From Ditylenchus dipsaci (Eukaryota > Nematoda > Chromadorea > Rhabditida > Anguinidae): 64,000 bases of DNA. The stretch is taken from assembly GCA_004194705.1 (NCBI GenBank), contig SADC01000289.1:155134-219133 (forward strand), in the 5' to 3' direction. Position 1 is the stretch's first letter; each line of letters opens with the position of its first letter. Below the pieces are notes generated by a model. That model saw only the letters and a list, made by a program, of their open reading frames with translations. It was not told the origin of the DNA and searched no databases. Shown here one piece after another: positions 1-12,800 of this stretch. Made by a program: the position numbers and the translations under genes.

Positions 1-3000
1 AAACGTGATTATTATCTGCATATTGACTCAGGGCTTCTAAGTGTAGAGACTCAAAAATCAGCCGAAATTTTTATTATTTTTATTGAGGTGATTCAGAATT
101 ACTGACTACTATGTAAATAATTAACTGCACTGCTGATTACCTGGGTACAGAGGCTAGCCTAAATTTTTCAAGAGGAGGAGAGAAAGCCTTATCACAGATC
201 ATTTTGCCTACATCGTTTTCGATTTTCACACTGGAATTGGAAATTTTAGTGATCAACACTACAGAAAGTGTCTTTTATTTAGTCGGTACCGGCTTCAAGT
301 GCACACTGACCATAAATTAGCCTTACAAAGGTTTGAACACTAATAGAAGCCAGAAATTTTTCACACGAATTCTTTATCCTCAAAGAGCTTGGAAACGCGG
401 AGAGTTCGACATTTGAACACTGTTAAAAAGCACAAATATCGAACTCTTTGCACGCTCTACGAAATGTCATCGAAGTACCAGCAAGTCACCAATCAAGCCT
501 CATCCACATTCTGTTTTAGCCATCTTGTAGCAAAGATTCAGTGCTACCACATAAGCTATTTATAAAAATAGATGTTATTCAAAAATTGAGATAGAACAGA
601 AAGAATCCGTCCAAGAATCCGCACCCTAATTCGAGTTAAGATTCTCAGGCAGATTCTTAAAATTTTATCTAAAGTTTCAAGCAATATTTACTCGGTCAAT
701 ACATCATTTGTAGCCTTAATATAAGCTACAAGGTGGATAACAGAAACTTTTTTAAAAACAAAAAAGTTATGACATTTCCAATTGACGAATCTGTTTAGCA
801 TCCCAAAAACAGAATCCTATTGTGAATGCGGCTTCAGGGTTCCTCGCCGTCAGCGGGAGTCGACGGAGGCGAAAAAAGCAGATTTGATTAACTTTAGCAA
901 ATTTTTGTGAATCTCATACAAAAATGAAAGAAATACAATTTGTTCAAGAAAAAATTGTGTACCCTAAATTCCTAATAGTATAACCCATCTTAAAAAGTCG
1001 TGTTCTTGGCATTGTTTTTTACCCACTTTTACGATCCGTTGTTAAGTAAATCACTAATAATTGTATAGACAGAGAGATGACTACAAAATGAGTGGTAACT
1101 TGAACAATAATGGTCTGCAAAAAGTAGGAAATAAAAAAGTCGAAAATCTCAATAAAAATTGAATTACGACAAAAATGGGCTAATGGGAGTGTACACTAAT
1201 GAGAAGTTCGATCATGTTTTTGTACCATTTAGTAAAAAATTAACAAACTTTGGGGAGGAAAACATCAATATTTAAAGCATATTAACACGCCAGGCCTGAC
1301 TGTAAAACACAGCTAATTCTGTGCAGATTTTTTCACAGAGAATACGAATCTACAAACGCTTTTTCAAAGATTATGCTTTTTAGGAATCAACCGCACATCA
1401 ACCATCACCCTAAATTTATCAAATCACCCTGAATAACCGGTGATTGATTTCCGGTTAATGAACCGGTTGATAAAGATGATCAACCGGGTGCCCGCGCGAG
1501 TCTACCGGTTTAACGCCGGTTGATTACTCAACTTTATCGCAGTAGCAGCTCCATCGAGATATATTTTCTCTTCACGAACTAAAGCAGCAGTCACCAGTAT
1601 GCCAGCACTGAGTACACATTATGACTGAGTACAGTGCCGAATTTCGCCTTGTTCTCCCCTGTTAATTTTTTTCATTTTGTTTTGATTTTACAATTTTTTG
1701 CATTCAGGATTTGCACCACCAAAACAATAGAGCCAAGAGTGTGTACATTGGCTAAAAAATCAAGATGAAATGGCCAAGACAAGTTTAGCTGAGTCCACGA
1801 AAAACAAACAAAAAGAAAGCAGTGTCTCTTAAAATTACTAATATTTGCGGCAAAATTCCGACATGACCATAAAGAAGAAGTAAAGCACAGAGAAAGCTCA
1901 CAGTAAGCATATTTAAAAGTCCAGACTTAATGTCAAATTCAATGCAAAAATTACAGAAACACAATGAACTCAATAACCCATCTTTTAGCCAATTTTTTTT
2001 TATCAACCTTTTATTAATTTTTTTCACCTTCTTTCTAGCACTTTGATTTCTGCCTGATGTATCCAAATTTATGTACCACTCCATTAATGATCCCATGGCA
2101 ATGAGGAAACTCTCTTCTAGCCTCTACAAGAATTTCGATGCCTAGTTGATAAATTGGTCATTAGTCCATGTTTTTCTTGTATTTTCTCTCTCAGAATTTT
2201 CGTGCTTCCAACAACAAAGCTTCTCCGGTTGCTACAAAAAAATATTAATATTTCTTATTTGAAGTAGAAAATAGGTGTTCAACCTTGAGGAAGACTTTCA
2301 AGAGCATACAGAATGGCTACTTCATGTACAAATGCCTCCTGACGACCAAAACGTCCAAAGTGGGACATTTATAAAAGAAATATGTTCATAAAAACGCCCT
2401 TTCCTGAGCCCATAGATTGCCGATTCGACCATATACATTTACAGCAATTTTTCCTCCTCTTTTTTTTTACCTGAAAGATAAGTGTCATTGCTAATGTTTT
2501 TAGGTACTTTGAAGTAATGTTTTCTACAGTCTACAAAACCCAAAAAATGTATTCCTTAAGGGCCGGATTGCAATTTTCCTGGTCATTTTTGTGAATGAAA
2601 TTAGACCTCTCGATTTCACAAACCCTTATTTTTTCAAAAGATGTTCGTAATATCGGATTTTTCAGACAAAAGTATTGCCATTCACAAACAACCTGAAAAG
2701 TCGAAATCCTTCCAATTTTCTGACTAGATTAATTAGAGACGACTGGTAAAAGACTTTAGAAGTGAGCTAGTAAAGGGCCGGTCCCTAACGGAAACAAACT
2801 TTTTTGAGGTTCGTTAAATGGAGAGTCGACTACACTGAAGAAAATACAAAAGTATCGATTTGGGTTTAAAAGCGCATGGAATTCGAATTTGAATTTGAGA
2901 ATTTGAATCACCCTATGTTACCGGTTCGTGTTGTCCACCACCGGATAATCAAGCTTGAACTGTGGTAACTGGATATAAAACAGCTTCAACGCTTATCCGG

Positions 3001-3390
3001 TTATTACAGATTTGTTTCTGCAATCCACTCAGCTAACGAGACGAAAGTTAGTAAACAGACATGTAAGCTCTTTTTCTTTAATTAACAAAAGTATCGAACC
3101 AAATTTTAGCTTCATTAGATTGGCGTTGAAGTTTAGCTGTTTTTAGGCTTTTGATGCGCTGAGACGGTGAAAGTCTTTCTACATAAAATATAGAGCGAAT
3201 AATTCTTCCATGGTGCATGTTAAATGTGGCGCTCTGTGTCTGGGAGCAAACTTGTATCTAATATTAATGCCACCGCAACGCCTGGCAATCAGATCTATTA
3301 ATGGTGATTGTTATTCTGGTCAATTTATCATAAAGTGGTGCTCTAATATATAAAGCAGAAGGCCTTCAGATAAATCATATCTAATTCCAT
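1..3390. other. Intergenic DNA, no gene recognised
   Basis: I see no supportable coding exon here. The reading frames present are short, low in complexity and lack protein-like composition or paired splice sites. The notable textures are two patches rich in the motif CCGGTTGAT and its complement, at about 1435-1530 and 2920-3005, both short imperfect inverted repeats. A similar CCGGTTTTCGGTTA-rich patch recurs at about 37655-37745. Confidence 0.6.
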
Positions 3391-3613
3391 CTTTGAGTGA
3401 CCTTTTCAATGATGGCCAATCAATTTCCAGCCATTCTGAAATATAAAAAGTGTATTCTTAATCAGGATTACAGTGTAAGATCATTAAACATTACAGGGGT
3501 GAACATAGCATGGGTGATATGCAAACTTTTTAAACAAAAGTACAGTTTGACTGTAACCAAAAACACTCCAAATACTGAGTTCCATAGTAAATCGTAAAAT
3601 ACAACTATTAGTA

Positions 3614-3845
3614 CCGTATTTCCTGTAATTTCTCCTCCTCTCTATTTATCCCCCCTAACTTGAGTGGTCTGAAATTAGGCTTTTATTTACTGTTTGAGCT
3701 GTGTTAAAAGTGCCTGACAGGGATTTTAAAAATCTAAGAGGCACTTTTACACAGCTCAAACAGTAAATGAAAACAGAAGTTTCAGACACTAGAACAAATT
3801 GCATGCCCCTAATTACTCCCGGGGGAGAAATTACAGGAAATACGG
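3614..3845. mobile_element. Palindromic MITE with CCGTATTT ends (pogo-like family)
   Basis: The left end reads TA-CCGTATTTCCTGTAATTT and the right end is its reverse complement ending AAATACGG-TA, so a TA dinucleotide flanks both sides. The two arms pair through most of their length, including a block with GTTTGAGCTGTGT and its complement. The same termini recur at 9051, 11858, 39155-39927, 43480-43728, 47218 and 57678-57813. The copy at 39155 carries a helix-turn-helix coding exon, which links the family to pogo-type Tc1/mariner elements. Confidence 0.75.
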
Positions 3846-4336
3846 TAATAGATCGTTTCTAGTGCCAGTGCCCTTGCCAGTGCCGCTTGCCAATTTAAGC
3901 GAAAAAAAATTTAAAGAGAAATTTTACAAATGAAAAAATTCGAGGTCCAAAAAGTATCCCTTACTTGGTAGGTTCTGCTTGAAAAAATAGATTCTTTGTT
4001 GAGAATATCCAGGTCACAGCTCATGATCTAAAGCACATTTATAAGACTGCGAAATGACATACAGATTGTTTTTTAAAATGACAGAGAACTGAGTAATGGA
4101 TGATTAAGGTTACAAGAAGTCAACATTATTGAAAGTAAGGTAAGAAGGGTTTTTTTTCCTTTTTTTTACTAAAACCGGGCGGTTTCTCACAGGGAAAGGC
4201 ACGGCACACCCATCACCTGTCAAACAACCTTATATACCGAAAGATAGCTCTTACCGAGCTTGTTACTAGACTGCAATCAAAATTTCTTCTGTGGAGCGCT
4301 TCCGGGTGAGATATTACACGTTAAAGTTGCAAAATC

Positions 4337-5046
4337 CAGCATTCGGATCATAGTTGCACGCAAATTTTTTTGGCGCCAGGCGCCGGCACCGGCGCCGGGT
4401 TTTTTTAAAAATCGGCGCCGAGCGCATTACGTGGCGCCGGTCGTTTTTTGGCGCCCGGCGCCAGAAAATCTAAAAGTAAAAAAAAAATTTTGTTTATCAA
4501 AAAGTTTGTTTTGTTTTTTCATTATCAATAAGAAAGTGACATGATTTTTCTCTTTGTTATAATAAAATGGTTATACATTTTAGAATTATCAATGCGTTAG
4601 ACTTTTTCCTTCAGCTATTCGCATTGAAGTAATATATACGTGCAATTCACAGCCGCTGTTCTTGCTCAAATAAATGACATGTCATACGCTAGCATGGCCA
4701 GTGATAAGTAAAACTAGACAGTAATGAGCTTGTTAGTGCGTGCAAATAATGTAAGTTGAAGTTCATTGTAACAAGTTCAATTGCTGAAACTTCTTCAATT
4801 TCATGATTTTCTGGTTAACTATATGTACAAAAAGAATGAATAGTGTTATTTTTTTGAAGCAAAAATCAATAAAAAAATAAAAAAAAATTGCAAATTTTTT
4901 GAAAAAGACATATTGGAAAAATACTAAAATTTGCTTGAAAACGGGCGCCGGGCGCCGGAGCCGGAGTTTTTTAAAAACCGCCGGCGCCCTTATTTTCTGA
5001 AAATTTTCGGGCTCACACCGGCACCGTGCAACTATGGTTCGGATAT
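4337..5046. mobile_element. Foldback element with GGCGCC-rich ends
   Basis: The left arm starts near ATTCGGATCATAGTTGCAC and runs into GGCGCC-rich sequence. The right arm is the inverted copy, GTGCAACTATGGTTCGGAT, preceded by GGGCGCCGGGCGCCGG. The GC-rich blocks stand out sharply from the AT-rich interior and surroundings. I see no transposase. A GC-rich sequence of similar composition forms a perfect hairpin at 46745-46811. Confidence 0.65.
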
Positions 5047-5073
5047 GGAAAAAGATTACACTCTTAATTATGG

Positions 5074-5150
5074 TGTGGCGCAGGGGTACCGCTCGGGAAT
5101 ACATTTTTCATGTCGTAGGTTCGAACCTCACTCGAAGCATGCCTTTTTTT
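5074..5150 (+). repeat. tRNA-like SINE head
   Basis: An A-box-like TGGCGCAGGGG is followed about 45 nt later by a B-box GGTTCGAACCTC, the spacing of a tRNA-type RNA polymerase III promoter. The flanking sequence does not close into an acceptor stem, so this is a tRNA-derived repeat and not a functional tRNA. Confidence 0.55.
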
Positions 5151-5159
5151 CGTTTTCGC

Positions 5160-6870
5160 TTATTCATATATTTTTTTGCAAGAACTAGATGTTAGCCTTT
5201 CGTGATGATTTAACTTATTTGTCAATGTATTCGGCAAACTTTTTTAAAGCTCTACGCGATCGGATACGGGGTATCTTCAAGGCATAAGCACTCAGACTCA
5301 GCTGCAAAAAAATAGTATTCAACGGTCGAAATATTTAAGTAGAAGTAGTAATAGGAAGTTTCCAAAATTTGAAAGAAATAGGAGTTTTTGGTTTTGGCGC
5401 AAAAACTTCCTATTCGCGGTTTTACTGATTTGACAAGCCATGCTCATTTCGGATCCGTCCATTAGTGGATCCATTTATTGGTATTCTGAACTTCAGTTAT
5501 CCTTTTTAACCCTGGGCGTTGTTGTTATTTTCGGATTGTGATCAAGTGTAAGGACGGCCAGTATATGTCAGAGCCGGCTCAAAAGTGTTTCACGAATTTC
5601 AAAATGTTTTTAAATAAAATTTAACCTGCGCGTCTCAAATGAGGTGGGGCCTTAATTAGTGGGCCCAATGAGTAGTGACTCAAACGATAACTTGGTCAAT
5701 TTACCTTTTTTATTTGGCATGATTGAAGCTTTCTCCTAATTTGTGCAAGGAGATAATAATTTGTAGTGAGCAATCGGTAGAGTTCACTGGTTGACAAAAA
5801 TGAAACTATTGTCTCCAAACAGTCTTGTCCATAAGAAAGCAGCAGATTAACATCTCACTTCACTTATTAGCATACTTGACGCGAAATTATAATATAGCCG
5901 TATCTTAAAAACTTACGTGTAAATCGCAGTTAATTGAATGAATATTAAGTGTAAAATTCTTATTTTTACATCAACATGTAGCCCTGCATCTCTAGTTTTC
6001 TAAAAAGCTGTTGACTGACACCTTGTCGTTCAGAAAAAGTTGAGAAATGCCCGTTTTTAAAAAAACCAAATAATAATAAAATCCTGGCTGATATATTAAA
6101 GAACGGGTTAACAAGAATCAAAAGACAAGTCCAACAGCGAAGGCATGAGAACTTGTTTTGAGCTGTGTTTGTAACTTTGACTGGAAAACGACATAACTTT
6201 TGAGACAACCTAATATAAGTCTTCGAAGTCGAGGGGAGCCGTTTATTAGAGAGGGCCCGTTTAATAGAGAAAATACGGTAGTTTGTAAATCATGTTTAAA
6301 TAACTTCTGAGTAATTTTTATATGTTTTAAAAGAAATTTTCTGTAAAAGTAAACCATTCTTTGTTTCCTCAAATTCTTGGTTCTGGTCTTATTCGTAAGA
6401 GGAGACAAATCTGAGTAATTTAATTTTACAGATCGCCAACTTCCAATTCGGATCTTGAGATATGGCCAATTCAAAATTTGATCCATGTCGGATATCTGAA
6501 ATAGGGTGGGCAAAATGTGTGCACACGAATTTTCAATCAATTTTTGTGGCATTTCTCGTTCTAAAATATTTCAAAAAAAAAAGCCTTACTATTGTTTAAA
6601 AACAATTTAACTTCTTCGAAAGTCGGGGCGGCTGAACCACAATAGTTCCATAATGACGACCGAAGCAATGACGCACCCTATAAAATTCTGAATTAGGAAT
6701 AATCCTTTTGCAACTAATAGAATAGGCTAGTAAAATGATAAAATTACTATTTTGGCTTATCATTTATTGATCATTTGTTTAGAACAGTTGATAGAACTCG
6801 GTAGTTTTTCTGTTGTAAGTGTCATTTTAGTTCCTTTTTGTTTGATTTTCTTTTGGTTTATTATCCTTTG
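5160..6870. other. Intergenic DNA with a pogo-like end fragment
   Basis: No gene is recognised. A 144-codon minus-strand frame at 6118-6552 runs through a repeat end (TTTAATAGAGAAAATACGG, ending 6278) and has no recognisable domain, so I do not call it. The repeat end is the right terminus of the CCGTATTT family without a clear partner. Confidence 0.5.
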
Positions 6871-6876
6871 TAGAGC

Positions 6877-9800
6877 ATGGCTTTTGAAAAGTTGGGTATT
6901 GAAAAATCAGGAAACACTGGACATCAAGGAAGTCAACTATTTTTTAACTAATTGTTTATAATTACAAAGTTATGTCTTTAGCATTTTGGTCATTCCACTC
7001 TGTGCGACTTCAAGTGGCCTTATTACTTTCATTTTCTTTGGCTGTGCATGGCTTGATGCGCGGCAACTTGAGCATGGTAAGTGTGGCCAAATTTTGGCAC
7101 ATTTAAATGAGACAGTAATTATATATTTTGGAGTTGCAAAAATTACGTTATATTAGATAGTCTGTAAAGTCCGTGCGGTTACCTTCCAATTTTTTTTGTG
7201 GCTTTGTGTTTTTTCTACAAGGCTTAAGATCATTTTTTGAAAGTCCACTACTCATTTTGTAGCTTAAGTTCTCGGCTACAGCATCAGTGGTCAAATTTGA
7301 AATATAACCAAAAATCTATAGAAAAACACAATGCCGCAAAAATTTCTTTTGAAATAACAGCACGGACTTTCCGGACGACCTAATATTCCATGTTATCTAT
7401 AAATGTCTTTTATTGAGTTAAGATCTTTGTATAAAACCATGTATACATTACGTCTGAATATTCTATGTTGTAAATTTACATCAAAACTCTAACTTATTGA
7501 TAGAAAAATATCACTATTGACTATTTTAGGCTTTAATATGTATGATTGACCCAGCACAATCTAATGCAAGTCACCCATTAGACGGAATTTTGAGCCAAAC
7601 TGTAAGTTTGAAAACTTATTCTAAATAGAGTTTGAAAAAATTAAAAAACTTAACTCTTAATTTTTCAGCAATTATTGTTTTGCTTCGGCTCAAATAATGC
7701 TTTAAATTAAAAAAAACTTACATTTCACAAATACCACTCTTTATTGGACTTGAAAAAAGTTTGAAGCAGTGTTCCGTGAATTTTTTAAAATCAAATTTTA
7801 GACAAAACTGCAAGTAAATTGGGAGCTGATTCAATTAGCTTTATTCATGCATCTTTCTACGCTGGAACTTTTTCTCCGTTTTGTTTGCGCATAGGGCTTC
7901 TCAGTTAGTGGGTGCCAAAAATATGATCTCCTATAGGTAGCAAGTTTAAAAAGTTGAAAAAGTTGAGTCTTTTTTATTTCAGTGTGCTAGCTATACTTGT
8001 TTGCACCTGGGCTGTGCCCTTTGTTGTATATTTTTTACCTCACTATTTATTTACCTCGCCATTCGCTTTTTTATGGGATTTGCTCAAGGTTGGTTCAAAT
8101 ACTGCTTATGAAAGGTGCATGCCCTCTCCATTAAAAGTGGTATTTAACTAGATTTTAATGTGATGATTCTTATTTTTTTTAGCTCAACTCAGACTCCTGG
8201 GCAACACGAGTCGCCCAACCAAATTTCATAGAGTTCTACAAAATCTATTTTTTTTTCGATTGCAAATATATTATTCTCAAATGACCGCTAGGATCTAGTA
8301 AATATTTTGATAATAAAATTAATAAAAAAAAGTTTATACTTTATATCAAAAATATATATAAGCTGGAAAAATGAGTAACACAACAGCGACTTCCGCTACT
8401 TACTTTTGCTAGTTTCTAAATGTTTTCTAAATAAAGTTGTAAATTTCTTATTGCTAAAATGCTTGCTAGATTCTAGCAGCTTTTTAGTGTACATATTTAC
8501 AACCGAACATAAAATAGATTCTGTAGAACCAGATCAAAGTTTTTCGCGCTGGAGTCTGTGTGCATCTATCGAAAAAATACGGAATTAATAGTTTTGGTAT
8601 ATGAATAGGTTTCTTCATTCCTGTGCCTCATTAATGATGCCAAATGGTTTGCGGAGTCAGAGAAAAGCACTGCTATGGCTATATTTACAACTGGTAACCA
8701 GCTAGGACTGTCTCTAGCTATGTTTCTGACTGCTGAACTTTGCAAAGTGCCGTTTTTGGGAGGATGGCCTACCTCTTTTTTTCTATATGGTTACTAATTT
8801 CCAACTAAACATAGCTTATGACTAAGGAACATTAAGGTTTGATTGGTGTTGTGTTCCTGTGTGTTTGGTGCCCTTTGGCAGCTGATAAACCAGAGACTCC
8901 AAGCGAATCACAGCTGTAGAACTAGCTCATATAGAAGGTGTTGGAGTCAAGAGGCTGGCTGTTTCAGTCATTTCAAAGACACCTTACAAGCAGGTGGACT
9001 ATCTTTTGGTTTCGTAAAACTAAAAGTTTTGTGTCTATTTTTCTGAAATACCGTATTTGCTCTATTAATCTCTCGGGAGACTTTTTTGACTACTGAAAAA
9101 TCTTAAAATTGTAAAAAATTGCACTAACGCTGAAATCCTAGTCGAAAAAGTGAGGGGAAACCGAGAGCTGAAAAAAAGGAACAAAAGAGAGAAGATACCT
9201 AAGGCCAAAGATTATTAGAGCATATACGTTACCTAAACTATAGCATAAAATTACCAACTTGTCAACTTAAAAGTCAAAATTAAATTTCTTAAAAAGTTTA
9301 AAGCAATTGTAGATTTTTAAATAAAATCACTATTCTAAAGTGTAAATAAACTTGACTTCAATCACCGGCTTTGATGAATATCAAGGTGTGTAATTATTCT
9401 TAGAAAGAAAACTTAAAAAATTTCAGATTGCTGATTTTAATTTTAAAATTTTCCGAACTGAAAAATCCTGACTTTCATTTATTGAGGTTTTTGACACAAT
9501 AAAAAAAATTAATCTTAGACATTAGAAAAAATTATTTTTTTTACCGACTTGACTACTGACTTTGATACCCCATTGCAGCCACCTTTTCATACTCGCGAAA
9601 CATATTTCAAGCCGGTATTTTGTATTTTTTTAATGACAAATGCTACTCTCCAAAAACGTCTTCTAAAACTTTTTAAATGTTTCAGAAGGCAAAACTTTTT
9701 AAATTTGCAGTTGTTGTTATCACCTGTGGTTTTTGCAATGAACTTATGTTCTTTTTGCCAGTCTTTTGTGCTAGTCTCCATGATCTCATACTTGCCTGAA

Positions 9801-12800
9801 TTCAATCGAGCAGTGCTTGGTCTTCAACTGTCGTCTAATGGAAAGGTGAATTTGTAAAAAGTAGAAATTATTCTTCATTTATGTTAAAATTTAAGTGGTC
9901 TGCTTTGCCGTTTGCTATCCAAGTATTTTCTAAAATTTTGTTTGCTTTTTTGGCTGATTGGATGAAGTCTAAGAATCAGTGTCAATTTGGTCACCAGATT
10001 TTTAATAGTATAGGTAAGTATTCAATTATGGATTATTCAAAATATTATGGATTATTCATAGATATAAAATGATCATAAAATACTGTCAGAATAACAGGTG
10101 TTAAAGGTTGCTGTGAAAGAGTGAGAAAAGCTTTTCCTGAGATAGACGACTTTTTCATATTTTCACCAAATTATAAAAATTAAACTAATAAAATAAAAAA
10201 GCTAGCTGTTCGAAGACTTAAAAGAAACTGCAACCGTGTTTTTGTCATACAAAGTTTTTTTAGTCCCGCTACCTATATGAGGTGTAAAATACTTGAAAAT
10301 GTGCCCTGAACAGCAAAGGCACGTCGGAAAAAATAAAATGTAGCTCTATATGTGTTGTGGTGCCCCGAAAAAAATTTTGCCTTGGTTCCCCTGTGGATTT
10401 TCGGGATTTGTTCAGTCGCAGGGAGGCCAGCAAAAGTTAGGGTGGACTAAATATGTTTTATGACTCTGAAAATATGAGAAAAATACAGTCGAACCTAGAT
10501 ATAACGAGCCCCTGGGGTCGGAACAAATGGTCGTTATATTGAGGGTTTCGTTATCTCTGTGTAGTATTTGGGTCGGGTGGGTCACACTTTTTCTGAATTT
10601 ATGATGTTCAAGACTGATTTTTGGCTACTTTTTGAAATTTTATGTTTGATATTTTTTCTGGAAACCTCAAGTTCAACATCTTAGCTTTCTTTTAACCACA
10701 ATACGTAGAATTGAAGATGCTTCTAAAAAAATTGTTCCTTGCCCTCCAAATTAGAAATGATGGATTTCGGCATGTATTTTTGGTGGATGTTTGGGTTCAA
10801 GGCTAATTTTCTGAAAACTTTTGCAAACTATTGTCGTATATCTTCCTGGAACCTTTAAGTTCAACATCTTAGCTCTTTTTTGACCACGAACACGTATAAT
10901 TGAAATGGCTTCTAAAAAAATTTTCCTTGCTCTCCAAATTGGTGATGGTAGATTTTTTCCTGGATTCAAGGTGGATTTTTGTTTTCAAGCTCACCTTTCT
11001 GCCATTTTTTGTGAATTAATGTCAAAGATCTTTGCGAAACCCTCAAGTAAAACATCTTGGCTGTCTTTTAAGCACAAACACGTATAATTGAAATGGCTTC
11101 TAAAAAATGTTTCCTTGCCCTCCAAATTGGTGATGGTGGATTTTTGCCTGGATTCTAGGTGAATTTTTGTTTTCAAACTCACTTTTCTGCAGGTATGGTG
11201 GGTAAATGGCCACTTAGGGTGGATAAGTAGCCAGATAGGATAGTTAAGTGCTCAGGTGGAATCTCTACAATCAAACTTTGATATAACGTACACCCTGGGG
11301 ACCAGGTCAAGTGTACGTTTTAGTAAATAGGCGAGGGTAGGCGAGGATAAGCGAGGATAGGCGAAGATAGGCGAGGGTACCTGAAGTAGACGAAGAAAGG
11401 TGAGGATAGGCGAGGTAGGTGAAAATAGGCGAAGCTAGGGCGAGGGTACGCGAGGTAGGCGAGGGTAGGCGAGGATAGGTGAGGGTACGCGAAGTAGGCG
11501 AAGAAAGGCGAGGATAGGCGAGGATAAGCAAGGTTAGGCGAGGATAGACGAGGGTAGGCGAGGTAGAGTAATTGGGTTAACAGCAGGGTGGATGATCTAG
11601 CCTAACCATTAACGCACTCAAAATAAATCTACCCGAACCACAGGAATAGTGCCTGAACTACCAATGTTCCCGAAGGGCATATGCGCCGATAGGCGCCTGC
11701 AGACCCTAGTAGACTAAATAAACGGCTCGCTATATCGAGGGTATACTTATTATGTTTTGGTCAAATTTAACCAAACTGAGGTGAGGGGTTCTAATTAACG
11801 CCCCTCCTCCCTAGAGGCAATTCAAAAAGGCCCCGAGCGTCATTAAGAGGAAATACGGTATCAGATAAAAATTCTAATATTTGGAAGTTAAATTTTTCAC
11901 AAAGGAAATTTATACATTTCAGCTTCTTTTGGCTGTGCCATTTGTATGCTAGTAAGAAAATTTTATATAACTACCAAATATTTGTTGGCATCATAGATAG
12001 TTAGCATTACTTCTGATAGCATGATTATGCTAACTTTTTTGTGTATTGGGCTTACGCTGACTTCCGCTATGTGGCTGGCTATAATACAAGGTTTTATTTT
12101 GTGCTATAAGCATTTTTGTAAGAAATACTAAATTTAGTATTGTGTGTGTAGCGCCAGCTTACACAGCTGCAGTATCTGCTTATGGACAGGTATTCAGTCA
12201 ACTGGCTAGCATCTCGGCGCCTATTATTATTGGTTATGTTACACAAAAGGTAATGTTTGCATGGAACTAAGTAACATTTAGAAGGGGGGGGGGGGGGTAA
12301 AGCCATTTAGGTATGAAAAAATGGCTTCGGTGGCATTTTGGGTTCTATGGTCATAAAAGGGTACGCAGGTTCAATCCCTCATGCGTGCACTCCACTTTTT
12401 TGGCTTGTTTGACCAGTTCTAGGGGTGATTTTGTCGCTGATTACAAATCTGGCATCAAAAAAGTTCAATTACCTCTAAAACTGGCCAAACAAGCCAAAAA
12501 AAGGCGCCACGTGGAATTAAACCTGCACACCATTTCGGACCACAAAACAAAACGCTTACGCACTGCGCCACCGAGGCCACTTTTTCAAACCTAAATGGCT
12601 TTTCCGTCTCTTTAAAGCTGTTAGTTTAAGAATAAAACATTTTAATTGAATGATTTCAGTCAGACATACAAGGTGGAGTTTAGTTTTCCAGATTTTAGTG
12701 GGCATTCTCCTAATGAGTGGTGTTGCTTTTCAGCTTCTAGGATCTGGTAGCTAAACAATTTTTATTCCAAATATACGTCTAATGTTTAGCAAACATACAG

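Noticed and set aside
4260..5188. Open frames of 85-113 codons through the GGCGCC-rich foldback
   Set aside because: They are alanine/proline/arginine-rich translations of the GC-rich arms on both strands, so compositional.
6118..6552. 144-codon minus-strand open frame, one of the longest in the first 27 kb
   Set aside because: It overlaps a CCGTATTT-family repeat end, has no recognisable domain and no supporting splice or start context.
11328..11566. CRISPR-like array
   Set aside because: The repeats are contiguous imperfect minisatellite units without unique spacers, in a eukaryotic gene intron.
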